A DNA stretch of 64,000 nt, taken from the NCBI RefSeq assembly GCF_026898115.1, contig NZ_CP114036.1, forward strand, positions 2,728,001-2,792,000, given 5' to 3'. The notes beneath the pieces are model-generated. The model worked only from the letters and a program-made list of their open reading frames with translations, did no database searches and was not told where the DNA came from. This DNA comes from Streptomyces sp. S465 (GTDB taxonomy: Bacteria; Actinomycetota; Actinomycetes; Streptomycetales; Streptomycetaceae). Position numbers and translations under genes: made by a program. This document shows positions 16,452-26,300 of this stretch, in pieces. Numbering within the stretch: position 1 is the stretch's first letter; each line of letters opens with the position of its first letter.

Positions 16452-16556
16452 GTGCGGGACGTGTTCGTACGGGACGTGTCCGTACGGCCCGCGCTCGTAC
16501 GGGACGTGTTCGTACGGGACGTGTCCGTGCGGCCCGCGTTCGTACGGCCCGCGCTC
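16452..16556 (+). repeat. Seven tandem 15-bp repeats
   Basis: Seven consecutive 15-mers of three types: GTRCGGGACGTGTTC, GTACGGGACGTGTCC, GTRCGGCCCGCGYTC, in the order A B C A B C' C. It lies between the convergent winged-helix and MMPL genes, ending 12 bp from the MMPL stop codon. Each copy has a GTAC or GTGC core. Confidence 0.9.
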
Positions 16557-16568
16557 AGCGCCCCCCGC

Positions 16569-18764
16569 TCACCGGTCCGCCCCGACCAGCGGCGGCCGGG
16601 GTCGCTCCACCGGCTCCTCGCCGTGGCTGACGCTGGGCAGCCGCCGCAGGGCGCGCGGCAGGTACCAGGTGCGCTCGCCGAGCAGCGCCATCGCCGAGGG
16701 CAGCAGCACCATCCGCACCAGCGTGGCGTCCACCAGCACCGCCACCGCGAGCCCGACGCCCATCTGCTGCATGTCCTGCATCCGCAGCAGGGCGTAGACC
16801 GCGAACACGACGACCATGATGGCGGCCGCGCCGGTGACCGGGCCCGCCGTGGTCCGGATGCCCTCGCGGATCGCGTCCCGGGTGGCGAGGCCCCGTGCAT
16901 GGGCCTCCCTGATCCGCGAGACCACGAAGACGTGGTAGTCCATCGACAGTCCGAAGAGGATGACGAGGACGAACAGCGGCATCCACGACTCGATCGCCCC
17001 GGCCGGTTCCGTTCCCAGCAGCTCCGCGCCCCAGCCGTGCTGGAAGACGGCGGTCATGGTGCCGTACGCGGCGCCCACCGACAGCAGGTTGAGCAGGATG
17101 GAGACGATCGCGATCGGCAGCGACCGGAAGCAGAGCAGCATCAGGACGAAGGTCACGGCGGCGATGAAGAGGAAGACCGGTGCGATATCGGTCTTCAGCT
17201 GGTCGTTGAAGTCGCGGTTCGCGGCGAGGTCACCGCCCACGTGGACCTGGTCGGAGACCGGTCCGAGAATCCTCGGGACCAGGTCCTCCTGGAGGGTGTC
17301 CAGGGCGTGCCGGGAGGTGGCGTTCCCGCCGTCCCCGGCCAGCGGCACCTCGATCCGGGCCACCCCCCGCGTACGGTACGTCTCCACCTCGACCGTCCTG
17401 CCGAACTCCCCGGACGCGGCGAGCTCCTTCTTGAGGTCCGCCACGGCCGCCGCGAAGCGGGGGGAGCCGATGTCGCCGGAGCGCAGCACCACCTCGGCCG
17501 GGGCGGGGCCGCCGGGGAACGCTCCGGTGATCTCCTGGTACGCCACGGTGATCGCGGCGTCGGAGCCGAACTGCTTCTCCAGGCCGAGCTGTTCGGTCTT
17601 CATCCCGAGGGCGGGTGCGCACAGCACCAGCAGCAGCGCGCCCGACACGGCGGCGAACAGCTTCGGCCGGGCCAGAACGGGCCGCATCAGCCGGCCGGAG
17701 ACGCCCCCGGCGGCCCGCGCGCTCTTCTTCCGGCGGCGGTTCAGCAGCGGCACCCGCCCGGCGTCGATCCGGTCGCCCAGCCAGGACAGCGTCGCGGGCA
17801 GTACGGTCACCGAGCCGAGCATCGCCATCAGGACGACCAGGATGGTGGCCACCGCGAAGCCCTTGAACAGCATCAGCCCGGACAGGAACATCCCCGCCAT
17901 GGCCAGGATGACCGTGACCCCGGAGATCAGCACCGCCCGGCCACTGGTGGCGGCCGCGATCCGCAGCGCGGTCGCGGCGTCCCGGCCCGCGGCCCGCTCA
18001 TCGCGCTCACGCCGCAGGTAGAACAGCGAGTAGTCGACCCCGACGGCCAGACCCACCAGGAACATCACCGAGTTGGTGGAGTCGAACAGGGGCACCTCAC
18101 GGCTGGCGAAGGCGAGCAGTCCGAAGGTGCCGACGCAGGCGGTCACCCCGAGCAGCACCGGCAGCAGCGCGGCGACCAGCGCCCCGAAGACCACCAGCAG
18201 AATGCCCAGCGCCAGCGGTACGGCGGTCAGCTCGGCCTTCTTCAGGTCGTCGGTCAGCATGCCGTCGAGGATGTGCTGGGCGGTGGCGTCGCCGAACTCG
18301 TAGACCTCGATGCCCCGATGGGCCGCCTCGGTCCGCTCCACCGCGTCGACGACCGGCCCCACCCGCTCCCCGGCGGTGTCCGGGTCGCCCCTCAACTCGA
18401 AGGTGACCAGTGCCTCCCGTCCGCTCTCCGAGCGCACCGGGGGCTGGACGCGCGCCGTCTCACCCGTCCGCTCCAGACGCGCCGAGAGGTCGCGGGCCGC
18501 GGCCCGCCAGCCGTCCGGGCGGTCGCTGCGCAGCATCACCATCTCTCCGGCCGGGGTCTGGAGGCCGGCGTCCTCCAGGATCTTCTCGGCGCGTGCGGAA
18601 TCGCCCGCACCGTTCTCTGAATTGGTCATCTGCCGGGACCCCGAGACACCGCCGGCCACGGCGACGACCACGACGAACAGCAGCCATCCGATGATCGCGG
18701 TCTTGCGGTGGCGGGTGCTCCACCCGCCGAGCCGCACGGCCAGGCCCTTTCTCGTCGCACTCAT
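16569..18764 (-). CDS. MMPL-family RND exporter
   Basis: 731 residues, the normal length for actinobacterial MMPL proteins. Twelve membrane segments lie in two halves, each with an extracellular domain after the first segment (residues about 40-190 and 390-540). Family motifs: GLAVGVDYSLFYLRRERDE in the first half and LFGLSMDYHVFVVSRIREAHARG in the second. These proteins export lipids, siderophores or secondary metabolites using the proton gradient. It is divergent from the histidine kinase with a 253-bp gap. Confidence 0.94.
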   Translation of the reverse strand: MSATRKGLAVRLGGWSTRHRKTAIIGWLLFVVVVAVAGGVSGSRQMTNSENGAGDSARAEKILEDAGLQTPAGEMVMLRSDRPDGWRAAARDLSARLERTGETARVQPPVRSESGREALVTFELRGDPDTAGERVGPVVDAVERTEAAHRGIEVYEFGDATAQHILDGMLTDDLKKAELTAVPLALGILLVVFGALVAALLPVLLGVTACVGTFGLLAFASREVPLFDSTNSVMFLVGLAVGVDYSLFYLRRERDERAAGRDAATALRIAAATSGRAVLISGVTVILAMAGMFLSGLMLFKGFAVATILVVLMAMLGSVTVLPATLSWLGDRIDAGRVPLLNRRRKKSARAAGGVSGRLMRPVLARPKLFAAVSGALLLVLCAPALGMKTEQLGLEKQFGSDAAITVAYQEITGAFPGGPAPAEVVLRSGDIGSPRFAAAVADLKKELAASGEFGRTVEVETYRTRGVARIEVPLAGDGGNATSRHALDTLQEDLVPRILGPVSDQVHVGGDLAANRDFNDQLKTDIAPVFLFIAAVTFVLMLLCFRSLPIAIVSILLNLLSVGAAYGTMTAVFQHGWGAELLGTEPAGAIESWMPLFVLVILFGLSMDYHVFVVSRIREAHARGLATRDAIREGIRTTAGPVTGAAAIMVVVFAVYALLRMQDMQQMGVGLAVAVLVDATLVRMVLLPSAMALLGERTWYLPRALRRLPSVSHGEEPVERPRPPLVGADR

Positions 18765-19017
18765 CGCGTCTCTCCCCCTGAGGTACGGGCTGAACAGGTC
18801 ATGCCACGACGCTAGGAATCCGCGGGACCGCGCCCCAGCCGGTCAGCCACCCCTTCGCCGAGCCATAGGGCCCGGCGGGGAGGTGGTGCCAGGTACACCC
18901 CGGAACGGGGCCGCACCCCCGTGACCGGTGAAGGGGGCGCGGCCAGACTGGGGGTGTTGACTGACCGTGCCGGACGATCAGGGGCCGGCCGGACGCGACC
19001 GCCGAGGGAGACGCGGG

Positions 19018-20295
19018 ATGAAGGTACGCACGGCGCTGCTGGCCTGCGCGCGGGGACTGGCGCTGGTCCCCCTCACGCTCGCGGGTTCGATCACGCTCTT
19101 CACGCTGCTGGTCGTGTCGATCTGCCTGATCCCGCTGGGCGTCGGGGTGTTCACCACCCCGCCCCTGGTCCGCGCGGTACGGGCGCACGCCAATCGGCGC
19201 CGGCTGCTGGCCGCCACCTGGGCCGACGTCCGGATCCAGATCCCGTACCGCTCGCTTCCCGCCGACCGGCGCTCCGGCGTCACCGGGCAGGTGGAGCTGT
19301 GCGCCTTCCTGCTGAAGGACCCGGCCACCTGGCGGGATCTGCTGTGGCTGGTCGTCGACATGGTCGCCGGATGTGTCAGCGCGCTGCTGGCCTTCGTCTT
19401 CGTGCCCTACGGGGTCGAGGGGTTCGTCATGGCCGCCGGGGTGTGGAAGCCGATCGTGGACGCGAGCGGCACCTACTGGTACGCCTTCCTCCCCATCGGC
19501 TCGTGGGGCACCGCCCTCCTGGCCGTCCCGCTCGGCGTCGGCTTCCTCTGCCTGGGCCTGGTCGTCTCCCCCCTCGTGCTCCGCGGCCACTTCCTGCTCT
19601 CGCGCGCCTTCCTGGACCCGACCCCGCACATGGCGCTCGAGGAGCGGGTGCAGCGGCTCACCCAGACCCGGCACGACGCCGTGGACACCTCCGCCGCCGA
19701 GCTGCGCCGGATCGAGCGCGATCTGCACGACGGCGCCCAGGCCCGCCTCGTCGCCATGGGCATGAGCCTGGGCACCGTGGAGGCCCTGATCGAGAAGGAC
19801 CCGGCCAAGGCCAAGGAGCTGCTCGCCGCGGCCCGTACGAACTCCGCCCAGGCCCTGGCCGAGCTGCGCGACCTGGTCCGGGGCATCCATCCGCCGGTCC
19901 TGGCCGAACGCGGCCTGGGGGACGCGGTGCGCGCACTGGCACTGCGGATGCCGGTGCCCGTGGAGGTGGACGTGGACCTGCCCGGCCGCGCCGACGAACC
20001 CGTCGAGTCGGCCGCGTACTTCGCGGTCAGCGAGGTGCTGACCAACGCGGCGAAGCACGCGGACGCCACACGCATGTGGCTCGACGTGCACCACGAGGAC
20101 GGCATGCTCCGCATCACGGTGACCGACGACGGCCGGGGCGGCGCGCGGATCACCCCGGGCGGCGGTCTGAGCGGCGTCGAGCGGCGCCTGGGCACCTTCG
20201 ACGGCGTCCTCGCGGTCAGCAGCCCCGGCGGCGGGCCGACCATGGTGACGATGGAGATCCCGTGCGCCCTCTCGACCCCGAAGCCCACCGGCTGA
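19018..20295 (+). CDS. NarL-type sensor histidine kinase
   Basis: 425 residues from ATG 19018 (GAGGGAG upstream); the GTG at 18967 has no site. The membrane-embedded sensor part (residues about 15-195) has at least four segments. A HisKA_3 dimerisation domain follows, with phospho-acceptor H237 in RIERDLHDGAQARL. The HATPase domain has N-box SEVLTNAAKHA and G-boxes DDGRGGA and GGGLSGVERRL. There is no cognate response regulator next to it. The nearest, 2.3 kb downstream, is separated by two genes on the opposite strand. Confidence 0.94.
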   Translation: MKVRTALLACARGLALVPLTLAGSITLFTLLVVSICLIPLGVGVFTTPPLVRAVRAHANRRRLLAATWADVRIQIPYRSLPADRRSGVTGQVELCAFLLKDPATWRDLLWLVVDMVAGCVSALLAFVFVPYGVEGFVMAAGVWKPIVDASGTYWYAFLPIGSWGTALLAVPLGVGFLCLGLVVSPLVLRGHFLLSRAFLDPTPHMALEERVQRLTQTRHDAVDTSAAELRRIERDLHDGAQARLVAMGMSLGTVEALIEKDPAKAKELLAAARTNSAQALAELRDLVRGIHPPVLAERGLGDAVRALALRMPVPVEVDVDLPGRADEPVESAAYFAVSEVLTNAAKHADATRMWLDVHHEDGMLRITVTDDGRGGARITPGGGLSGVERRLGTFDGVLAVSSPGGGPTMVTMEIPCALSTPKPTG

Positions 20296-20365
20296 CGCGC
20301 CTACCGGCTGACGTGTCTACCGGCTGACGCGCCCACCGGCGGACGGACCTACCGGCTGACGCGTT
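20286..20365 (+). repeat. Five tandem 16-bp repeats overlapping the kinase stop codon
   Basis: Units such as CACCGGCTGACGCGCC and TACCGGCTGACGTGTC, end to end; four of five keep ACCGGCTGACG. The first unit supplies the TGA stop of the kinase, so the array seems to have grown from the gene's 3' end. Confidence 0.9.
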
Positions 20366-20458
20366 TGCCGGGCGGCGGCGCGCCGGGGAGCGCGCCGGCG
20401 GGAGGCACCGGGTGGGTGCGAGCGCGCCGGTGCCGGGCCGGGGCCCGGCCGTTCGGCA

Positions 20459-21364
20459 TCACGTCACCTCCACCCGGACCTCCTCGCGCAGATCGGTGGC
20501 GATCGCGGCGGACTCGTCGAGGGTCAGCGCCTTGTTGCCCTCCGTGGGGACCACCGCGCCCACGGTGCCGTAGTCGCCCCAGACGCACAGGGCGATGGAG
20601 GTGGGCTCCTCGGCGTTGGTCTCCTCCGTGGTCCGGATGGTCTGGCACTTCATGATGGCGTTGTCCAGCCCGTCGGGCGTCTTCCGCTCCGGGGTGCCGA
20701 CCAGTTCCACATCGCTGTCGCCGCTGCCCGCCGTCCTGCTCCGGCGCTCGAGGTCGGCGAAGTAGGCGTCGACGGACTTCTCCGGGTCCGTCACCTCCCC
20801 GTAGGCGCCGATGAGCTGGAGCCGCTTGGCCTCGCCCGAGGTCTCCCAGACGGCGTTGAGACCGCTGCCGCCCTTGTCGACGCCGAAGGCGGCCGCCTGC
20901 TCAGCGGTCAGCTTCTTCTCCGTCCCGGCGTCGGAATAGGCGCTTTCGTAGTCGCCGAGCACCCTCTCGGGCGCGGTGAGCTTGTACTCCTTGCCGTCGT
21001 CGGTGACCCCGCCGCCGTCGTCCCCGCCGAACAGCACCACCCCGCCGACGATCGCCCCGACCACCGCCACGGCCCCGATCGCAAGCCCGACCGCCTTCCC
21101 CTTCGAGCCGCGCCCGCCGCCCGGCGGTGGCGGCGGCGGATAGCCCGGGACCTGCGGCTGGGCATACGGATTCCCCCCACCCTGCGGCGGCTGTCCGTAC
21201 GCCCCGTAGGGTCCGGGTCCGGGTTGCCCGTACGCCCCGTAAGGCCCGGGTTGCCCGTACGGACCGGGCTGCCCGTACCCACCCGGCTGCCCGTACCCAC
21301 CGGGCTGCCCGCCCGGCTGCCCGTACGGCCCCTGCGGTGGCGGCTGGTGATGACTTATCGACAG
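20459..21364 (-). CDS. Proline/glycine-rich N-tail membrane protein, probable CTG start
   Basis: About 301 residues. A PYGQPGG/YGQPG-rich N-terminal tail of about 85 residues is followed by one membrane segment (AVGLAIGAVAVVGAIVGGVVLF). An extracytoplasmic domain of about 190 residues ends DLREEVRVEVT. In the tail frame no ATG, GTG or TTG exists. The only codon with a ribosome site (AAAGGA, 4 nt before) is CTG at 21364, giving LSISHHQPPP. An internal GTG at 21070 would cut the membrane segment. Function unknown; proteins of this layout are common in Streptomyces. Confidence 0.8.
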   Translation of the reverse strand: MSISHHQPPPQGPYGQPGGQPGGYGQPGGYGQPGPYGQPGPYGAYGQPGPGPYGAYGQPPQGGGNPYAQPQVPGYPPPPPPGGGRGSKGKAVGLAIGAVAVVGAIVGGVVLFGGDDGGGVTDDGKEYKLTAPERVLGDYESAYSDAGTEKKLTAEQAAAFGVDKGGSGLNAVWETSGEAKRLQLIGAYGEVTDPEKSVDAYFADLERRSRTAGSGDSDVELVGTPERKTPDGLDNAIMKCQTIRTTEETNAEEPTSIALCVWGDYGTVGAVVPTEGNKALTLDESAAIATDLREEVRVEVT

Positions 21365-21433
21365 CGTCCTTTCCCCCTGCGCCTCCTGCGCGACGCACCG
21401 CCCAACTGGACGCTCCCCGAAGGCGGCGCGGTT

Positions 21434-22291
21434 TCACCGGGGCCGGTAGACGGATGCGCGCACGGAAACGGTCACGGGTTGCGGACAGCTCAGGCGAGCG
21501 ATACGGCGGCGCAGCTCATCGGCGTCGATGTGGTGGGCGGTCGGCCCCATGGAGACCAGGGCGTCGAGGTCCCGCCCGCCCAGGCGCAGCACGTACTCCA
21601 GCCGCTCGGTGCGCTCATGCCGGAAGCGGTCGCCCAGCGCGCTGTGCAGCCGCCGCTCCTTGGCGGGGTCGACCGACAGCAGGCCGAGCCGGCTCCGCAG
21701 CTCTCGCAGATGCCCGGACGCCGGGGTGAGCACCAGCAGGGCGCCGTCCGGGCGGAGAACACGGTGGAACTCACCGCCGTTGCGGGGCGCGAAGACGTTG
21801 AGCACGAGATCGACCGAACCGGTCCGCACCGGCAGCGGCCGCCAGACGTCCCAACTGGCCGCCCCCGCACGCGGATGCGCCCGCGCAGCCGCCCGCAGCG
21901 CGTACGCGGAGGTGTCGAGCCCCAGCCCGAGCGCCCCGGGCAGCGCGTCCAGCACCGCCGCGAGGTAGTACCCGGTGCCGACCCCGGCATCCAGGACGGT
22001 GCCGTCGGCCGGGCACAGTGACAGCGCCAGCCCGGCGAGGCGGGACGCCAGCGGCGCGTAGTGCCCGGCCCCGAGAAACGCGGTCCGGGCCCGGACCATC
22101 TCCGGGGTATCGGCGCTGCGGGCCCGCCGGCCGGTCATCAGGCTGAGGTATCCCTGCCGGGCGACGTCGAAACTGTGCCGCCCCTCGGCACAGCGCAGGG
22201 CACGCCCGGCGGGGACGAGGCGGGCCCGGCACACGGGACAGGTCAGCAGGGCCGGCAGCCCGTCGTGCGGGCAGGGGCCGGTGAAAGGCAT
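21434..22291 (-). CDS. 23S rRNA (guanine-N1)-methyltransferase-like protein (RlmA/TlrB family)
   Basis: 285 residues from ATG 22291 (AGGAG upstream). The N-terminal zinc ribbon is C-P-V-C ... L-R-C-A-E-G-R-H, followed by SFDVARQGYLSLM, the diagnostic block of the family. The SAM-binding motif I is VLDAGVGTGYYLAAV, and VDLVLNVFAPRNGGEFHRVLRPDG follows. Members methylate G745 or G748 in helix 35 of 23S rRNA; TlrB-type enzymes contribute to macrolide resistance. Resistance here is inference only: no macrolide cluster is in the window. Confidence 0.88.
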   Translation of the reverse strand: MPFTGPCPHDGLPALLTCPVCRARLVPAGRALRCAEGRHSFDVARQGYLSLMTGRRARSADTPEMVRARTAFLGAGHYAPLASRLAGLALSLCPADGTVLDAGVGTGYYLAAVLDALPGALGLGLDTSAYALRAAARAHPRAGAASWDVWRPLPVRTGSVDLVLNVFAPRNGGEFHRVLRPDGALLVLTPASGHLRELRSRLGLLSVDPAKERRLHSALGDRFRHERTERLEYVLRLGGRDLDALVSMGPTAHHIDADELRRRIARLSCPQPVTVSVRASVYRPR

Positions 22292-22552
22292 GGTCGCTCC
22301 TGGTGCGGCGGTGAGCCGCGTGCGGTGATGGACGAGGGCACACGAAGCCGGCGGCGTGACGAACCGCCCGGGAACCGGGCCCGGGGTCACGCCGCTGTGC
22401 TCACCACCGCGTCAGAGAAAGCAGTGCGGAACGCTTGTCCATGCCATGCCGCACAGATTACGCGTCGGCGTCCGGGGGCGGCTGGGCGCGGTAGATTCGG
22501 ACCGATTCGGCCGTGTCCCCGCTCCGGGGCCCGAGGGAGTCAGGGAGCTGCC

Positions 22553-23200
22553 GTGCGTGTTGTGGTCGCCGAGGATCTGTTCCTGTTGCGGGACGGGCTG
22601 GTGCGGATGCTGGAGGCGTACGACGTCGAGGTGGCGGCCGCGGTGGCGAGCGGGCCCGAGCTGAGCAAGGCGTTGGCGGAGCTGGCGCCGGATGTCGCGG
22701 TGGTGGATGTGCGGCTGCCGCCGTCGTTCAGCGACGAGGGGTTGCAGTGCGCGCTGGCGGCGCGGCGGGAGCGGCCGGGGTTGCCGGTGCTGGTGCTGTC
22801 GCAGCATGTGGAGCAGCTGTACGCGCGGGAGTTGCTCGCGGACGGCAGCGGCGGCATCGGGTATCTGCTGAAGGACCGGGTCTTCGACGCGGATCAGTTC
22901 ATCGACGCGGTGCGGCGGGTGGCCGCCGGGGGTACGGCGATGGATCCGCAGGTGATCTCGCAGCTGCTGGACCGGCGGGCGCAGGACAAGCCGCTGGGGC
23001 GGCTGACGCCGCGGGAGCTGGAGGTGCTGGAGCTGATGGCGGAGGGGCGGTCGAACGCGGCGATCGCCTCGCGGCTGTGTGTCACGGAGCGGGCGGTGGC
23101 CAAGCACACCTCCAATATCTTCGGGAAGCTCGGTCTGCCGCCGTCGGACGACAACAACCGCCGGGTGCTGGCGGTGCTGGCCTATCTCGACCGGGGCTGA
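22553..23200 (+). CDS. NarL/LuxR-type response regulator
   Basis: 215 residues, GTG start 22553 with AGGGAG. Receiver domain: acidic pair E7 and D8 (VVAEDLFLL), phospho-acceptor D52 (AVVDVRLPP), K at YLLKDRV. C-terminal LuxR HTH: LTPRELEVLELMAEGRSNAAIASRLCVTERAVAKHTSNIFGKLGL. No kinase gene is adjacent. The kinase at 19018-20295 on the same strand is the best partner candidate. Confidence 0.94.
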   Translation: MRVVVAEDLFLLRDGLVRMLEAYDVEVAAAVASGPELSKALAELAPDVAVVDVRLPPSFSDEGLQCALAARRERPGLPVLVLSQHVEQLYARELLADGSGGIGYLLKDRVFDADQFIDAVRRVAAGGTAMDPQVISQLLDRRAQDKPLGRLTPRELEVLELMAEGRSNAAIASRLCVTERAVAKHTSNIFGKLGLPPSDDNNRRVLAVLAYLDRG

Positions 23201-23306
23201 GCGGGGCTGATCGGCGGCCTCGCCCGCGCACCATTGCTCCCGCCCCGCAACGCTGGTTAAGTGCCGTATCCGCACGACGCATTGGCCGTTGTCCGATGGG
23301 GGGCGC

Positions 23307-26300
23307 ATGAGCGACCTGAGCAGACGCACGCTGATCGGAACAGCCGGAGCACTCGGGGCCGGGGCCACGCTGGGGAGCCGGTTCCCCGCGGCGGCCGACG
23401 GGCCGGACGACGCACAGGACACCGCCGTGACCCCCTTCGACACCGCCCCCGCGCGCGCCGCCCTGCGGCGGCTGCTGCCGGCGCACGCCGATCAGTTCCG
23501 GCTGGTGGCGCTGGAGCGGCGGGGCGATGAGGAGCGGTTCGGGGTCGAGGGGTCCGCGGGGCGGCTGACGGTCTCCGGGACCAGCCCGGCGGTGCTGCTC
23601 ACCGGCGTGCACTGGTATCTGAAGTACACCTGCCACGCCCAGATCACCTGGTCCGGCGATCAGCTGAACCTGCCGGAGCGGCTGCCCGCGCCCGCCCGGC
23701 GCGTGGCGGGCTCGACCGCGCTGCCGCACCGCTTCGCGTTCAACGACACCCACGACGGCTACACCGCGCCGTTCGCCGACTGGGACCGCTGGGAGCACCT
23801 GATCGACGTCGCGGCCCTGCACGGCTGCAACGAGCTGCTGGTCACCGCCGGTCAGGAGGCCGTCTACCACCGGCTGCTCCAGGAGTTCGGCTATCCGGAG
23901 GCCGAGGCGCGCGCCTGGCTGCCCGCCCCCTCCCACCAGCCGTGGTGGCTGTTGCAGAACATGAGCGCATACGGCGGCCCGGTGTCCACCGCGCTCCTCC
24001 AGAAGCGCACGGCGCTGGGGCGGCGGATCGCGGACCGGCTGCGCGAACTGGGCATGCGGCCGGTGTTCCCCGGCTACTTCGGCACCGTCCCGGACGGGTT
24101 CGCGGACCGCAACCCGGAGGCCCGTACGGTGCCGCAGGGCGACTGGAACGGGCTGCGGCGGCCCGACTGGCTCGATCCGCGCACCGCGTCGTTCCGTCAG
24201 GTGGCCGCCGCCTTCTACCGGCACCAGCGCGACCTGTTCGGCGAGGCCGAGCTGTTCAAGATGGATCTGCTGCACGAGGGCGGCGACCCCGGCGACGTCC
24301 CGGTGCCCGAGGCGGCCCGCGCCGTGGAGACCGCGCTGCGCACCGCCCGCCCCGGTGCCATCTGGGTGATCCTCGGCTGGCAGGAGAATCCCCGCCGCGA
24401 TCTGCTGGACGCCGTCGACCACGACCGGATGCTCGTCGTGGACGGGCTGTCGGACCTGGAGACCGTCACCGACCGGGAGCGGGACTGGGGTGCGGTGCCG
24501 TACGCGTTCGGCACCATCCCCAACTTCGGCGGCCGCACCACGATCGGCGCCAAGACCCATATGTGGGCCGAGCGGTTCACCGTGTGGCGCGACAAACCGG
24601 ACAGCAAGCTCGTCGGCACGGCCTATATGCCGGAGGCGGCCGAGCGCGACCCGGCGGCGTTCGAGCTGTTCAGCGAGTTGGCGTGGCGGGACGAGCCGGT
24701 GGACCGGGCCGAGTGGTTCCGCCGTTACGCCGATGTGCGCTACGGCGGACCGGACGCCAGGGCCCGGGAGGCGTTCGCCGCGCTGCGCACCACCGCGTAC
24801 CAGATCAGCAGCAAGGACGGCCGCCCGCACGACTCGGTCTTCGCCGCCCGCCCCTCCCTGACCGCGCGCTCGGGCACCAACTACGCGACCCACACCCCCG
24901 CCTTCGACCCGGCCGGCTTCGACGTGGCCTTCGCGGCGCTGCTGGGCGTCCGCGCGCCGCTGCGCGACAGCGACGCCTACCGCCACGACCTCACCGACCT
25001 CGCGCGGCAGGCGCTCGCCAACCGCTCCTGGCAGCTGATCCCCCAACTCCAGGACGCGTACGAGCGCAAGGACCGCACAGCCTTCCGGACGCTGTCCCGG
25101 CTGTGGCTGAAGCTGATGCGGCTCAGCGACGACATGACCGGCGCCCACCGGCGGTTCCTGCTGGGACCCTGGCTCGAGGACGCCAAGCGGATGGCGTCCG
25201 GCGATCAGGAGTCGGCCCAGCTGGAGCGGGCCGCCCGCACCCTCGTCACCACCTGGGCGGACCGCGCCACGGCGGACGGCGGCAAGCTCGCCAACTACGC
25301 CAACCGCGACTGGAGCGGTCTCATCGCCGACTTCCACCTCCCCCAGTGGCAGTCCTATCTGGACGAGCTGGAGGACGCGCTGGCGGAGGACCGCGCACCG
25401 CGCGCCTTCGACTGGTACGCCGTCGAGGAGCCGTGGACGCGGGAGCGCAAGACCTACCCGGTGCGGCCGACGGCGGACGCCCACCGCACCGCCCAGCGGG
25501 TGTACGAGGCGCTGGCCAAGGCCCCGTACCAGGGCACGCTGACCGTCACCGCCGAGCCCGCCACCCTGCCGCCCGGCGGCTCCGCGTCCCTCACCGCCGC
25601 CCTGCGCAACGTCAACGGGCTGCGCCCCACCGGCCGCGTCGACTTCGACCTCACCGTGACCGGCCTGGACCCGGCCCCGTCCCCGGACGGCCCGACCCGG
25701 CTGTCCGGCGTCCCCGCGGGCGGCACCGGCGAGGTCCACTGGCGCGTGACCGCGCCCGACGAGCCGCTGGAGCGTCCGCTTGAGCCGCTGCCGTACGAGC
25801 TGGGCGTCACCTACGGGCCCCGGGGCGAGGACCGGGTGCGGGCGGTGCGCACCGGTTCGCTGTGGATCGCCGGACCGCTGGCGGAGGGGATGCGGACGGT
25901 CACCAACAGCGGCGCGGTCTTCGGCCGGCTGGACGACCGGTTCGCCATCGACGGCGCGGGCCAGGACCTGTGGAAGGGCACCGCCGAATTCGGCTCCGTC
26001 TACCGCGACGGCGTCCTTGACGTGGGCACGGCCATGACCGTGAAGGTGACCGCCCAGGCGGCCACCGGGCCGTGGGCGCGGGCCGGGATCATCGTCCGCG
26101 ACGACCTCGCCACGGCCGGCTCCCCCGGTTTCGTGAACCTCTCCGTCACCCCGGCCAACGGCGTCGTCCTGTCGTACGACTCGGGCGGCGACGGCACGCT
26201 GGACACCTACCGGCGGATCACCGGCGTCAAGGCGCCCGTGCTGCTGCGGCTGACCCGCACCGCCGCCACCTCCTACACCGGCGAGCTGTCCACCGACGAC

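Noticed and set aside
16452..20365. 15-bp and 16-bp repeat arrays considered as CRISPR
   Set aside because: Units are contiguous with no spacers, and no cas genes are present.
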